Shown: positions 1 through 8,626, counted from the stretch's first letter. The stretch: DNA of 35,417 nucleotides from Solirubrobacteraceae bacterium (GCA_030681525.1 JAUXSD010000131.1:1-35417); one strand, 5' to 3'. Made by a program: numbers and translations. Notes: generated by a model from the letters alone, not told the origin.

Positions 1-1
1 G

Positions 2-394
2 GCGGATCCCCCGGCGGCGTCCGCGCGGGCCGCCACGCCGCCACCCGACGCGCCCACGCTCGCCGGGCTGATCGCCGCCGGCGCCCGCTCCACGCTCGAC
101 GACACGCCGCGCCGCCGCCTGCGGTCGGCCCGGCCGGTGAAGGTCCAGCTCGCCGCCGTCGGCGCGGGCACCGTGACCCTGACCGTCACCGCCCGCCGCG
201 GCGGTCGCGCCTACACGGTCGCCCGCGCCCAGACGCGGTTCAGCGGGCCCGGCGCTCGCCGGGTGTCGCTGCGCCTGACGGCCGCCGGCCGGCGCGCGCT
301 GCGCCGCAGCGGCGCGCTGCGGCTGGACCTGCGCGCCGTCGTCGCGCCGCGACACGGCCGCCGGGCGTCGGCCCGCGCCCGCGTGCGCGTCTGA
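2..394 (+). CDS. C-terminal part of a secreted or surface protein (5' end outside window)
   Basis: The frame is open from the first bases of the window to the TGA at 392-394, so this is the last ~130 codons of a gene that starts upstream. A GTG at 137 could be read as a start, but the open frame runs straight through it. The tail is extremely Arg/Ala rich with alternating beta-strand-like stretches (VTLTVTARRGGR; VSLRLTAAGRRALRR). That pattern is typical of the repeated C-terminal Ig-like or beta-sandwich segments of secreted proteins in high-GC actinomycetes such as Thermoleophilia. No catalytic motif is visible in the part present, so I assign no function. Confidence 0.6.
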   Translation, partial: ADPPAASARAATPPPDAPTLAGLIAAGARSTLDDTPRRRLRSARPVKVQLAAVGAGTVTLTVTARRGGRAYTVARAQTRFSGPGARRVSLRLTAAGRRALRRSGALRLDLRAVVAPRHGRRASARARVRV

Positions 395-444
395 CCCCGC
401 GGCCCGAGCCCGCGCTCGCACGACACCCCGGCCGTCCCCGCGCA

Positions 445-450
445 TATCCT
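445..450 (+). promoter_or_regulatory. -10 hexamer TATCCT, leaderless start of the Gfo/Idh/MocA gene
   Basis: TATCCT fits TANNNT and lies 8 nt before the ATG at 459. There is no Shine-Dalgarno between it and the ATG. Transcription starting about 7 nt after the hexamer would begin at or next to the ATG. No good -35 is visible. Confidence 0.45.
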
Positions 451-458
451 GCGCGGCG

Positions 459-1496
459 ATGCCCGGCGCACCGGTGAAGATCGCGGTCCTCGGCGGCGGC
501 TATGGCGCGAAGGTCCCGCTGCCCGTGCTGGCCGACATCGCGGAGTTCCATCCCGTCGCCGTCTGGTCCCGGACGCCGCAGCGCGCCGCCGAGCTGGCCG
601 AGCAGCACGGCCTGGAGCTCGGCACGAGCGACGTCGAGGAGCTGCTCGCCCACCCCGGCCTGGAGGCCGTCCACGTCGCCACGCCGGTGGCGACCCACGC
701 CGAGATCGCGATCGCGGCGGCCCGCCGTGGCCTGCACGTGCTCGTCGACAAGCCCGTCGCGCTGGACCTCGCCGAGGGGCGCGCCGTGCGCGACGCGGTC
801 GAGGCGGCCGGCGTCGTCTGCGCCGTCAACTACGGGCGGCGCTTCCAGGCGACGCGCGAGCGCCTGCTGGCCCGCGTCGCCGAGGTCGCGGGCGCGCCGC
901 GGATGGTGTCGATCTCGCTCGTCTTCGACGACCACGCGCTGCCGGAGTCGCGCCCGTTCACGTGGGTGCAGGACGCCGCGCTGGGCGGCGGGCGGCTGCA
1001 GGGCTACGGGGTCCACGACCTCGACCTGCTGCTCGCCGCGTTCGGCGAGGTCGACGCGGTCGCGGCGGCCACGGAGGTCGGCGTGGACCGGCGCCGCGAC
1101 GCCGACGGGACGCCGCGGGCGGTCACCGCCGAGGACGCCTACGTCATCCTCGTCCGCTTTCGCGGCGGCGGCCTGGGGCACATCAGCCTCACCGCCACCG
1201 CGCGCCATGGGCGCGGCGACGTCATCGAGGTCCACGGCTCCGAGGGCACCGTCCGGCTCGACGCCGACAAGCGCCTGCACTGGGGTCGCGCGGGCGAGGA
1301 CCTGCAGGTCGAGGGGCCGCTGAAGGCCGACTCGAAGCAGGCCTACGCCCGCATCGCGCGCAGCTTCCATGCCGCGATCCGCGACGGGAGCGCGCCGGAC
1401 CCGGATCTCGCCGAGGGGCTGCGGGTGCAGGCGCTGCTGGACGCCGTGCGCCGCGCCGACGCCGAGCGGCGCTGGGTCGAGCCCGAGCCGGTCTGA
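459..1496 (+). CDS. Gfo/Idh/MocA family NAD(P)-dependent oxidoreductase
   Basis: 345 residues, the usual length of the family. The N-terminal Rossmann nucleotide-binding domain starts with VKIAVLGGGYGAK, and the family's E/D-K-P motif appears as VLVDKPVALD near residue 100, whose Lys is normally catalytic. The C-terminal alpha/beta domain (about residues 125-330) carries GGRLQGYGVHDLDLLLA, which matches the family's conserved GG-x5-G-x-HxxD/H segment. Members oxidise or reduce sugars, inositols and related polyols with NAD(P)H in the cytosol; the substrate cannot be read from sequence. The ATG at 459 is chosen because a TANNNT -10 box lies 8 nt upstream. The gene for a histidine phosphatase follows after 7 nt, so the two are probably co-transcribed. 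Confidence 0.9.
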   Translation: MPGAPVKIAVLGGGYGAKVPLPVLADIAEFHPVAVWSRTPQRAAELAEQHGLELGTSDVEELLAHPGLEAVHVATPVATHAEIAIAAARRGLHVLVDKPVALDLAEGRAVRDAVEAAGVVCAVNYGRRFQATRERLLARVAEVAGAPRMVSISLVFDDHALPESRPFTWVQDAALGGGRLQGYGVHDLDLLLAAFGEVDAVAAATEVGVDRRRDADGTPRAVTAEDAYVILVRFRGGGLGHISLTATARHGRGDVIEVHGSEGTVRLDADKRLHWGRAGEDLQVEGPLKADSKQAYARIARSFHAAIRDGSAPDPDLAEGLRVQALLDAVRRADAERRWVEPEPV

Positions 1497-1503
1497 ACCG
1501 CGC

Positions 1504-2070
1504 GTGCCCGCCCGCACGATCACGCTCGTCCGCCACGGGCAGACCGCGAGCTCGGCACGCCACGCCTACTCCGGTCGCTCGGACATCCCGTTGACCGAGA
1601 CCGGCCGCGAGCAGGCGGCCGCGGCCGCCCGGCGGCTGGCCGGCGCCGGCGTCGACGCCGTGATCAGCAGCCCGCTGATCCGCGCGCACGACACCGGGCG
1701 GGCGATCGCCGCCGCCACGGGCGCGCCGCTGCACGTCGACGAGCGCCTGACCGAGGTCGACTACGGCCCGTTCGAGGGACTCGACCGCGCGGAGGCGAGC
1801 GCGGCGATCGGCGCCGCGTTCGCGGCCTGGCGAGCCGATCCGTTCGGTGCGCCGGTCCCCGGCATGGAGCCGCTCGCCGACGCGCTCGCGCGCGCCCGCG
1901 CCGCTACCGCCGACGCGCTCGCGCACCACGACCGCCCGGTCGTCGTCGGCCACCAGGGCATCCTGCGCATCGTGCTCGTCGCGCTCGGCCGGATCGCGCC
2001 CGAGGACTACTTCGCGACGCGCCTGGTCGAGGCGCAGCCGCTCGTCGTCGAGCAGCCGGTCGTCCGCTGA
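1504..2070 (+). CDS. Histidine phosphatase family protein (phosphoglycerate mutase-like)
   Basis: 188 residues from a GTG at 1504, 7 nt after the preceding stop. The frame is open further upstream, but that part is a shadow of the oxidoreductase, and homology begins directly with TITLVRHGQT. The catalytic RHG triad is at residues 10-12 (His11 would be phosphorylated). An acidic partner lies in EVDYGPFEG, and the second catalytic His is His150 in VVGHQG. Size and motifs fit small cytosolic phosphatases of the CobC/PhoE/GpmB type, which act on phosphosugars, alpha-ribazole phosphate or similar small phosphoesters. The exact substrate is not predictable. Co-expression with the Gfo/Idh/MocA gene hints at a shared sugar-phosphate pathway, which is inference. 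Confidence 0.88.
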   Translation: MPARTITLVRHGQTASSARHAYSGRSDIPLTETGREQAAAAARRLAGAGVDAVISSPLIRAHDTGRAIAAATGAPLHVDERLTEVDYGPFEGLDRAEASAAIGAAFAAWRADPFGAPVPGMEPLADALARARAATADALAHHDRPVVVGHQGILRIVLVALGRIAPEDYFATRLVEAQPLVVEQPVVR

Positions 2071-2103
2071 CCGCGGCCTCGCCGCCGCGCAGGCTGAGAC
2101 GCC

Positions 2104-2129
2104 GGCGGCGGCGATCGCTCGCCGCCGCC
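2104..2129. terminator. Perfect 11-bp hairpin between convergent genes
   Basis: Bases 2104-2114 (GGCGGCGGCGA) pair perfectly with 2119-2129 around the 4-nt loop TCGC. It lies between the stop of the histidine phosphatase (+) and the stop of the serine hydrolase (-), so it can serve both strands. There is no U-tract, as is common for actinobacterial terminators. Confidence 0.6.
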
Positions 2130-2157
2130 ACGTGCCCCGCCTCGCGTCGTCGCTGCC

Positions 2158-4200
2158 CTACCGGATGCCGGCCTTCCAGGCGTCGAACAGACCCCAGGCG
2201 TTGCTGCTCGTCGCGTTGTTGCGCGAGTTGAACAGCGCGACGATCTGCACGTCGCCCGGCAGCATCACGAGCTGTGACCCGCAGCCGCGACCCTTGTCGC
2301 TGCCGCAGCCGCCGTTCTTCTTGTCGGCGAGGCCGAGACCGCGCGCGGCGGGGTCGATGAAGCCGTTCGCCGGGCCGCCGTTGCCCGTCAGGTCGTCGAA
2401 GCCGAGCTCGCCGTCCTTCATCGCCTTGACCGTCGCGCGGCTGACGAAGCGGCCGTGCTCGAGCTTGGCGAGGAACTCGCCGAACTCGCGGGCGTTGATC
2501 ATCAGGCCGCCCGTCGGGTTGGCGACCGTGCTGACGGGCAGGATGCCCGGCAGCGACTTGTCGAGGAAGTCGTACTTCAGGGCCCGGTTGCCCGTGCGGT
2601 AGTTCCAGCCGGCCGCGACGCCCTGGCCGGCGAGCATGTCCAGGACGTAGTCGCCGTACATGTCCAGGATCTCGCCGTAGGCCTTCGTGCCCTTGCCGCA
2701 GCCGTGGGTCGCGAGCGCCGCGTCGACCTCGGGCTTGTCGATCAGCCCGGCGAGCAGGAAGCCGAGGTGGACGTAGCTCATGTTCTCGTAGCCCTTCGTC
2801 CCGGTCAGGCCGCCCTCGGCCGACTTCTTGAGGAACAGGTAGTGATCCTCGGCCTTGACGGACTCGGCCGGCCGGAAGATCCCCGAACTCATGTCGAGCA
2901 GATCCTCGAAGGTCAGCGACATCATGCCGGGGCCGAGCTGCCAGCAGTCCGGATACCAGGGAAAGACCGGCGACTTGACGGACATCCCGCGCTGCGCGAG
3001 CCGGCGCATGACCGCGGTCGCCGTGACGAGCTTCGTCGTGCTGGCGACGAGCGACTCCGTCGAGCTCGTGAACGGCATGCTGATGTCGAAGCCGTTCTTG
3101 CCCTCGGACAGGTAGGAGTTGCCGCCGCCGCCTGACCGCACGACCTTGCCGCCGCTCGCGATCGCCCAGCCGAAGCCGACGACCTTGCCGTCGAAGTGCT
3201 CGTCGAGCCGCTCGGCGATCTCGTCGAGGTCGAGCGCGTAGTCGGCCTCGATCCGGGTCGGGCGCCCGGACGTCTCGCCGCTGAGCCCCATCGCGTAGTC
3301 ACGGCCGAACTTGAGCGGGACCTGCGCGAACGAGCCGCTGGCGGTCGCGGTGCCCTTGGGCACGTCGAAGTACTCGCCCGTGACGGTGCCGTCAGCCTGG
3401 CGCTTGCCGAAGAACACGCTCGCCCAGGCGGGACGCTTGCCGGCCTTCGCCGGGCCCTCGGCCACGCCGAAGGCGCCGGAGCCGTTCTCGCGCCAGTACT
3501 GGCGCGACCCGTCGGGCTCCATCGCCGACGAACGGCCGATGTACGCGCCGTCCAGGTCCGAGCGCGACTTGGATTGGAAGCCGGCCTCGCGAGCGCCCGG
3601 CCACGGGAAGCTGCCCGGCGCGATCGCGGTGAAGACGTCGGGGCCGAAGTCGCTGCCGCTGCCGCGCACGATCCGATCACCCTGCTTGAAGATCTTCAGG
3701 CCGATCGTGCCGACCGTCGTGCGGGTCCCCTTCGCGACGTCGTACCACGCGCCGTTGATGACGTTCTTCGTGCGCGTGCCGCGAAAGACGAACGCGTACT
3801 TGCGGCCGGGATGCTCGGCGTAGCCGACGACCTTCGTCCCCTCCGCCCGGAGGTACAGGGCGCCGCCGTCGTCGCCGCGATAGATCTGCGTGAGCTGGGG
3901 CGGCAGCTCGCCGGCGGACAGGGGCGGCAGCGGCGCCGGGGCCGGTGGATCGGGCGCCTCCGGCACCGCGAGGACCGGTGGCGGGACCGGCGGTGGCGGG
4001 AGCGGCGGCGGCGCGGTGACCGGCGGCGCCGGTGGCGCGGTCGGACCGCCGGGCACCTGCGCCGCGGCATCAGCGGAGCCGGCGAGCAGCGCGGCGCAGA
4101 TCGCGCCCGCGGCGTAGGCGCGGGCGCCGGCAGGACGGCGGCGCGCACGCCCCTGAGAGATCGTGCGCGCGGCGGTGGTGGGCGTGTCGGTGGTGGGCAT
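2158..4200 (-). CDS. Secreted class C beta-lactamase-type serine hydrolase with N-terminal beta-repeat module
   Basis: 680 residues. The N-terminus has a twin-Arg-rich stretch and a hydrophobic segment (about residues 28-47, ending SADAAAQ), consistent with export. A Pro-rich linker (50-95) follows. Residues about 104-305 hold two copies of a beta-rich module; compare INGAWYDVAKGT near 148-159 with VTGEYFDVPKGT near 273-284. The C-terminal serine hydrolase domain (about 320-680) has the SxxK nucleophile motif STTK at 387-390 and YxN as YEN at 471-473. Their 84-residue spacing is very close to that of class C beta-lactamases and their esterase/DD-peptidase relatives. The family covers beta-lactamases, D-aminopeptidases and esterases; which one this is cannot be told. 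The ATG is preceded by AGGA about 8 nt upstream. The enzyme probably acts outside the membrane. Confidence 0.85.
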   Translation of the reverse strand: MPTTDTPTTAARTISQGRARRRPAGARAYAAGAICAALLAGSADAAAQVPGGPTAPPAPPVTAPPPLPPPPVPPPVLAVPEAPDPPAPAPLPPLSAGELPPQLTQIYRGDDGGALYLRAEGTKVVGYAEHPGRKYAFVFRGTRTKNVINGAWYDVAKGTRTTVGTIGLKIFKQGDRIVRGSGSDFGPDVFTAIAPGSFPWPGAREAGFQSKSRSDLDGAYIGRSSAMEPDGSRQYWRENGSGAFGVAEGPAKAGKRPAWASVFFGKRQADGTVTGEYFDVPKGTATASGSFAQVPLKFGRDYAMGLSGETSGRPTRIEADYALDLDEIAERLDEHFDGKVVGFGWAIASGGKVVRSGGGGNSYLSEGKNGFDISMPFTSSTESLVASTTKLVTATAVMRRLAQRGMSVKSPVFPWYPDCWQLGPGMMSLTFEDLLDMSSGIFRPAESVKAEDHYLFLKKSAEGGLTGTKGYENMSYVHLGFLLAGLIDKPEVDAALATHGCGKGTKAYGEILDMYGDYVLDMLAGQGVAAGWNYRTGNRALKYDFLDKSLPGILPVSTVANPTGGLMINAREFGEFLAKLEHGRFVSRATVKAMKDGELGFDDLTGNGGPANGFIDPAARGLGLADKKNGGCGSDKGRGCGSQLVMLPGDVQIVALFNSRNNATSSNAWGLFDAWKAGIR

Positions 4201-4223
4201 CTCGGTTCCTGTCGGGTCGTGCT

Positions 4224-4247
4224 GCGGATGTTTCGCGCAGCATCCGC
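4224..4247 (-). promoter_or_regulatory. 7-bp inverted repeat in the leader of the serine hydrolase gene
   Basis: GCGGATG at 4224-4230 and CATCCGC at 4241-4247 form a perfect 7-bp inverted repeat with a 10-nt spacer, 24-47 bp before the ATG at 4200. It may be an operator or a leader hairpin. No clear -35/-10 pair is recognisable for this gene. Confidence 0.3.
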
Positions 4248-4338
4248 GCCGGCCGGCTCAAGCGCATGAGGGACGACCCCTCACGGGCGGGGCCGCCGCC
4301 CGAAGCCTGCAAGAGCACGACCGCGCGCCCGAACGTCC

Positions 4339-4367
4339 TTGACGGCATCCCGGCCGCCATGTGTGCT
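4339..4367 (+). promoter_or_regulatory. Candidate promoter of the four-gene protease cassette
   Basis: TTGACG at 4339-4344 is one base from the -35 consensus and is followed after exactly 17 nt by TGTGCT at 4362-4367, a weak -10. The GTG start at 4374 lies 6 nt later and has no Shine-Dalgarno, so a transcript from this promoter would be leaderless. This is the only promoter-like site I see before the cassette. Confidence 0.4.
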
Positions 4368-4373
4368 TGAGCC

Positions 4374-6188
4374 GTGAAGCTCGAGTTCAAGAACCTGGGG
4401 CCGTGGATCTTCGGCGACGAGCAGCTCAAGCGCTTCACCCAGGACTCGCCCGTCATGCCGGACGTGTGGCTCGAGTACGGCGCCCGCCCGACCGGCACGA
4501 TCGACCTGCTGCTCGAGCCGCACGAGGAGACGACGACCGGCGCGCTCGCGCGGGCGGTGCTCGAGGCCGACCACAGCCCGGACCGCCCGGCCGCGCTCGA
4601 GCTCGCCTACAACGGGTCGCACGTCGCCGTCCGCCTGAGCTTCACGCAGATGCTGCGCAGCGTGCTGCCGCTGTCGGAGTGGTGGCAGGAGCACCTGTGG
4701 CCGGGCGACACCGAGTCGGTCGCCGCGATCCTCGACGCGCGCCGCGCGGAGATCATCGCCGGGCTGCAGGAGCCGATGCGCGAGCAGGGCCGCCGCCCGA
4801 CCGACGTCGGCGAGCTGTCGGGCACGCTGATCTGGTTCGCCGGGCTGATCGGACGGATCACGTGGGAGGCGGCGCATCCCGACGACGACCAGCCCGACGA
4901 CGAGCCCCCCGAGGGGCTGACGTACGACCTGCTCGTCGACCTCGCCGCCGAGACGCTCGGCGACCTGCCGCGCGTCCCGCCGCCCGGTCGCCCGCTGCTG
5001 TGGTCGGTCAACCGCAACCGGCCCGCGCGCCCGGCGCTGTGGCGCTCGCGCAACACGATCAAGGCCGACGCCGCGACGCTGCTGTTCAGCCTGCGCTGCA
5101 ACGACATCTGCTGGGCGGTCATCGACTCCGGCGTCGATGCCACGCACCCCGCCTTCACGCTGCGCGGGCCCGACGGCAAACCGACCGAGAAGTCCCGCGT
5201 GCGCGCGACGTACGACTTCACCCGGCTGCGCAGGATCCTGGCGGGCACCGACGCCGAGCGCGACACGCTGGGCGGCGAGGCGGCCCGGCAGCGCAAGGAG
5301 ATCGAGGCGCGCCTGCGCAGCGGGCAGGCCGTCGACTGGGGCCTGCTGAAGGACCAGCTCGCGATCGACCACGACCCGGCGACGTACGCGCCGCCCAAGC
5401 ACGAGCACGGCACCCACGTCGCCGGGATCCTCGCCGCCGACTGGCTGGCGACCGACTCCGAGCCCGCGCGCAAGAACGACGTGCGCGGCATCTGCCCGGA
5501 CATCGGCATCTACGACCTGCGCGTCTTCGACGACAGCGGCGCCGGCGACGAGTTCGCGATCCTCGCCGCGCTGCAGTTCGTGCGCTGGCTGAACGTCAAC
5601 TCGCCGACGCCCGTCCTGCACGGGGTGAACCTCAGCCTGTCGCTCGACCACGAGGTCGGCTCGTTCGCCTGCGGGCGCACCCCGATCTGCGAGGAGTGCG
5701 AGCGGCTGATCGGCAGCGGGACGGTGGTCGTCGCGGCGGCCGGCAACGAAGGGCGCGCGTTCATCTCGATGGCCTCCGGGATGACCGAGGGCTACCGCCA
5801 GATGTCGATCACCGACCCCGGCAACGCGAGCGGCGTCATCACCGTCGGCGCGACGCACCGCCACCAGCCGCACACCTACGGCGTGTCGTACTTCTCCAGC
5901 CGCGGGCCGACCGGCGACGGGCGCTGCAAGCCCGACCTCGTCGCGCCCGGCGAGAAGATCACCGGCCCGGTGCCCGGCGGCGGCCTGAAGAGCCTCGACG
6001 GGACGAGCATGGCCGCGCCGCACGTGTCGGGCGCCGCGGCGCTCATCCTGGCCCGTCACCCCGAGCTGATCGGGCAACCCGCCGAGATCAAGCGCGTGCT
6101 GACCGCCACCGCGACCGACCTCGGCCGCGAGCGCTACTTCCAGGGCAGCGGCGTCGTGGACGCGCTGCGCGCGATCCAGTCCGTCTGA
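4374..6188 (+). CDS. Subtilisin-like (S8) serine protease, no signal peptide
   Basis: 604 residues from GTG. The S8 catalytic triad is intact: Asp251 in VIDSGVD, His345 in HGTHVAG, Ser545 in GTSMAAPH. The oxyanion Asn is in VVAAAGNEG. The N-terminus (KLEFKNLGPWIFG) is not a signal peptide and no transmembrane helix is evident, so the protease is probably cytosolic. Residues 1-240 form a domain I do not recognise. The Asp-to-His stretch is about 94 residues, longer than the ~30 of secreted subtilisins, with a charged insert. A CGRTPICEEC segment lies between the His and Ser motifs. It is the first gene of a tight + strand cassette (27 bp to the next gene). Together with the neighbouring metallohydrolase it looks like a regulated intracellular protease rather than a nutrient-scavenging one; that role is inference. 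Confidence 0.92.
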   Translation: MKLEFKNLGPWIFGDEQLKRFTQDSPVMPDVWLEYGARPTGTIDLLLEPHEETTTGALARAVLEADHSPDRPAALELAYNGSHVAVRLSFTQMLRSVLPLSEWWQEHLWPGDTESVAAILDARRAEIIAGLQEPMREQGRRPTDVGELSGTLIWFAGLIGRITWEAAHPDDDQPDDEPPEGLTYDLLVDLAAETLGDLPRVPPPGRPLLWSVNRNRPARPALWRSRNTIKADAATLLFSLRCNDICWAVIDSGVDATHPAFTLRGPDGKPTEKSRVRATYDFTRLRRILAGTDAERDTLGGEAARQRKEIEARLRSGQAVDWGLLKDQLAIDHDPATYAPPKHEHGTHVAGILAADWLATDSEPARKNDVRGICPDIGIYDLRVFDDSGAGDEFAILAALQFVRWLNVNSPTPVLHGVNLSLSLDHEVGSFACGRTPICEECERLIGSGTVVVAAAGNEGRAFISMASGMTEGYRQMSITDPGNASGVITVGATHRHQPHTYGVSYFSSRGPTGDGRCKPDLVAPGEKITGPVPGGGLKSLDGTSMAAPHVSGAAALILARHPELIGQPAEIKRVLTATATDLGRERYFQGSGVVDALRAIQSV

Positions 6189-6215
6189 GCCCGTTCACGA
6201 GGAGCCCGAATCCGC

Positions 6216-7370
6216 ATGATCTTCTCCCTCGAAGCACTCCAGGCCTTCCACGGCGACGCGCTGCTCGTGCACGCCGGGGACGGCGACGCGCCCGTGCTGC
6301 TGCTCATCGACGGGGGGCCGTCGCGCACGTACGAGACGAGCCTCGGGCCGCGGCTGGAGGAGCTGCGCGCCGAGCGGGCGGGCGACGGCGCGCTGCGGAT
6401 CGACCTCGCGATGGTCAGCCACATCGACTCCGACCACGTGGCCGGGATGGTCGACTTCGCCGGTGAGCTCGTCACCGAGCAGCAGGACCACAAGCCGCTG
6501 CGCTACGAGGTCGCCACGCTGTGGCACAACTCCTTCGACGACATCCTCGGCAACGACGCGGAGGATCTGCGGGCGGCCGCCGTCGAGGTGCTCTGCGCCC
6601 CGCTGGCCGATCGCGTCGGCGACGAGATCCGCGCCGCCGGCCTGGCGGTCGTCGCGAGCGTCGCGGAGGGACGCGAGCTGCGTGACCAGGCCGAGACCCT
6701 CGGGTGGAGCATCAACGAGCCGTTCGACGGGCCGGTCGTGCTGCCCGAGAACGGCGTGCGCACGATCACGCTGGGGCCGCTGAAGCTGACCGTCGTCTGC
6801 CCCCACGCCGAGCAGCTCGAGAAGCTGCACGACGCCTGGGACAAGTGGCTCGAGCAGCACCCCAAGGACGTCGCCAACCCCGCGGGCGCGGCCCCCAGCC
6901 GCGACACGTCGCCCTACAACCTGTCGAGCATCGTCGTGCTGGCCGAGTGCGGCGGCAAGCGGATGCTGCTGACCGGCGACGCGCGCGACGACCACATCCT
7001 CGCGGGACTGGACGGCGCCGGCATCGCGCAGGATGGCAAGACGCACGTCGACATCCTCAAGCTGCCCCACCACGGCTCGATCCGCAACATGGGCGCGGAG
7101 TTCTTCGAGCGCGTCTCGGCCGATCACTACGTCATCTCGGCCGACGGGCGCCACGGCAACCCGGAGACCGAGACGCTGCGGCTCATCGCCGGCTGCCGCA
7201 CCGACGACGACTTCGAGATCCATCTGACCAACCGCGTCGGCACGGACGACCTCGAGGCCCGCCTGGACGCCTTCCTGGCCGCGAAGGACAAGTCGGGGCG
7301 CGGGTACGGGATGAGCTTCCGCGCCGAGGACGCGCTGTCGCTGCGGATCGACCTGCTCGACGCAGGCTGA
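6216..7370 (+). CDS. Stand-alone ComEC/Rec2-type metallo-beta-lactamase-fold hydrolase
   Basis: 384 residues with ACGAGGAG about 10 nt before the ATG. The metal motif HxDxDH is at residues 69-74 (HIDSDH), the variant characteristic of the ComEC-type MBL domain. It is preceded by an N-terminal beta-strand ending LLIDGG. Asp255 in LTGDARDD and the paired His285-His286 in KLPHHGS are further ComEC-type hallmarks. The membrane channel (Competence) domain of real ComEC is absent and no transmembrane segment is seen, so this is a soluble enzyme. ComEC-type MBL domains are expected to cut DNA strands or other phosphodiesters; the substrate here is unknown. It sits between the protease and the Vps62-like gene in one transcription unit. 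Confidence 0.88.
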   Translation: MIFSLEALQAFHGDALLVHAGDGDAPVLLLIDGGPSRTYETSLGPRLEELRAERAGDGALRIDLAMVSHIDSDHVAGMVDFAGELVTEQQDHKPLRYEVATLWHNSFDDILGNDAEDLRAAAVEVLCAPLADRVGDEIRAAGLAVVASVAEGRELRDQAETLGWSINEPFDGPVVLPENGVRTITLGPLKLTVVCPHAEQLEKLHDAWDKWLEQHPKDVANPAGAAPSRDTSPYNLSSIVVLAECGGKRMLLTGDARDDHILAGLDGAGIAQDGKTHVDILKLPHHGSIRNMGAEFFERVSADHYVISADGRHGNPETETLRLIAGCRTDDDFEIHLTNRVGTDDLEARLDAFLAAKDKSGRGYGMSFRAEDALSLRIDLLDAG

Positions 7371-7377
7371 GCCGGGC

Positions 7378-8619
7378 ATGGCGGCGCACACGGACCTGCT
7401 CACGCGCTTTCAGCCTGTCCTGCGCTATGACTCCAACGAGCAGTTCTTCGCCGACAGCGCGGCCCAGTACACGGTCACCCCCGGCTGCGAGCTGCGCCGC
7501 AAGCGCACCGCCACCGGCAACGGCGCCGTCATCGCGCGCGCCGAACCGACGGCCGGCGAGCCGGCGCTGGCGCTCGACTTCCTCGGGCCGAAGACCTACG
7601 GCGACGGCCGCGAGGTGCTCGAGGGCGACGTCATCGGCCTGACCGGCAAGGACTACCGGGAGCAGTACCGCCGCCTGCGGACCGCCCATCCGCAGCTCAA
7701 CAACGTCGTCTACGGCCACGCGATCGAAGCCAACGGGCGCCTCTGGCTGCAGTACTGGCTGTGGTACTTCTACAACGACTACCAGCTGTCGTTCTCGGTC
7801 GGCAAGCACGAGGGCGACTGGGAGCTGGTGCAGCTGCGGATGGACGCCGCGGCGGGCCGGCCCGACGTCGCCGTGTACGCCCAGCACCGCTACGGCGAGC
7901 TGCGCCGCTGGGAGCAGGTCGAGCGGCTCGGCGACCGGCCCGTGGTCTACGTCGCCCGCGGCTCGCACGCCTCGTACTTCGAGGCGGGCTTTCATCAGAC
8001 CGAGGCGTGGTACGACCTCGCCGACGGCAAGCGCCGCGCCAAGCGCCGCCCGAAGCTCGAGATCCTCGGGACCGAGGAGCCCGCGTGGCCGCGCTGGCCG
8101 GGCCGCTGGGGCGACACGCTGCCGCGCAGCGCGCTGGAGTCCAACAGCCCGACGGGGCCCGGGGCGAAGAAGCAGTGGCGCTCGCCGGACAGGATGCTCG
8201 ACAACCCGCCGGCGGTGTCCGAGCACGGCGGGGCGGGGCCGCGGGCGCCGCAGATCCGCGCGCTGCGCGCCGGCGGGCGGCTACGCGTCGAATACGACGT
8301 GACCGCGCGCCACCCGCGACCGCACACGCTCGTCGTGACCGTGAACTCCGTCGACGAAGGCGCGCCGCCGCAGACGCACACGATCCCGGTGCACTCCGGC
8401 GGGCACGGCAAGGTGACGACCGAGATCGTGCTCGACCCGCTCAAGCGCTACGACGTCCACACGAGCACGATCGCCGGCGACCCGCCGGTGCCGTCGCAGA
8501 CCACCCGCAGCGACATCCCCGCCTTCGGCGAGCAGGCCGCGGCGATGACGCTCGGCCAGCGCGCGCTCAAGGCGCTCAGCCGCGCGTTCGCGTTCATCCG
8601 CGGCGACCGGCGAGGCTGA
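7378..8619 (+). CDS. Vps62/DUF946-like protein with C-terminal beta-sandwich
   Basis: 413 residues, starting 7 nt after the metallohydrolase stop. The N-terminus (LLTRFQPVLRYDSNEQFF) and the aromatic core (LQYWLWYFYNDYQ, then KHEGDWE, AVYAQHRYGE, and YVARGSHASYF) resemble the Vps62/DUF946 family of eukaryotes and bacteria, where Trp, HEGDWE-like and GSHA-Y motifs recur. Residues about 285-385 look like an Ig/fibronectin-like strand-rich domain. There is no signal peptide or membrane helix. The biochemical role of the family is not established, so I give none. Its place in the cassette suggests it works with the protease and the MBL enzyme. The family call rests on motif memory only. Confidence 0.6.
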   Translation: MAAHTDLLTRFQPVLRYDSNEQFFADSAAQYTVTPGCELRRKRTATGNGAVIARAEPTAGEPALALDFLGPKTYGDGREVLEGDVIGLTGKDYREQYRRLRTAHPQLNNVVYGHAIEANGRLWLQYWLWYFYNDYQLSFSVGKHEGDWELVQLRMDAAAGRPDVAVYAQHRYGELRRWEQVERLGDRPVVYVARGSHASYFEAGFHQTEAWYDLADGKRRAKRRPKLEILGTEEPAWPRWPGRWGDTLPRSALESNSPTGPGAKKQWRSPDRMLDNPPAVSEHGGAGPRAPQIRALRAGGRLRVEYDVTARHPRPHTLVVTVNSVDEGAPPQTHTIPVHSGGHGKVTTEIVLDPLKRYDVHTSTIAGDPPVPSQTTRSDIPAFGEQAAAMTLGQRALKALSRAFAFIRGDRRG

Positions 8620-8626
8620 CGCCGCC

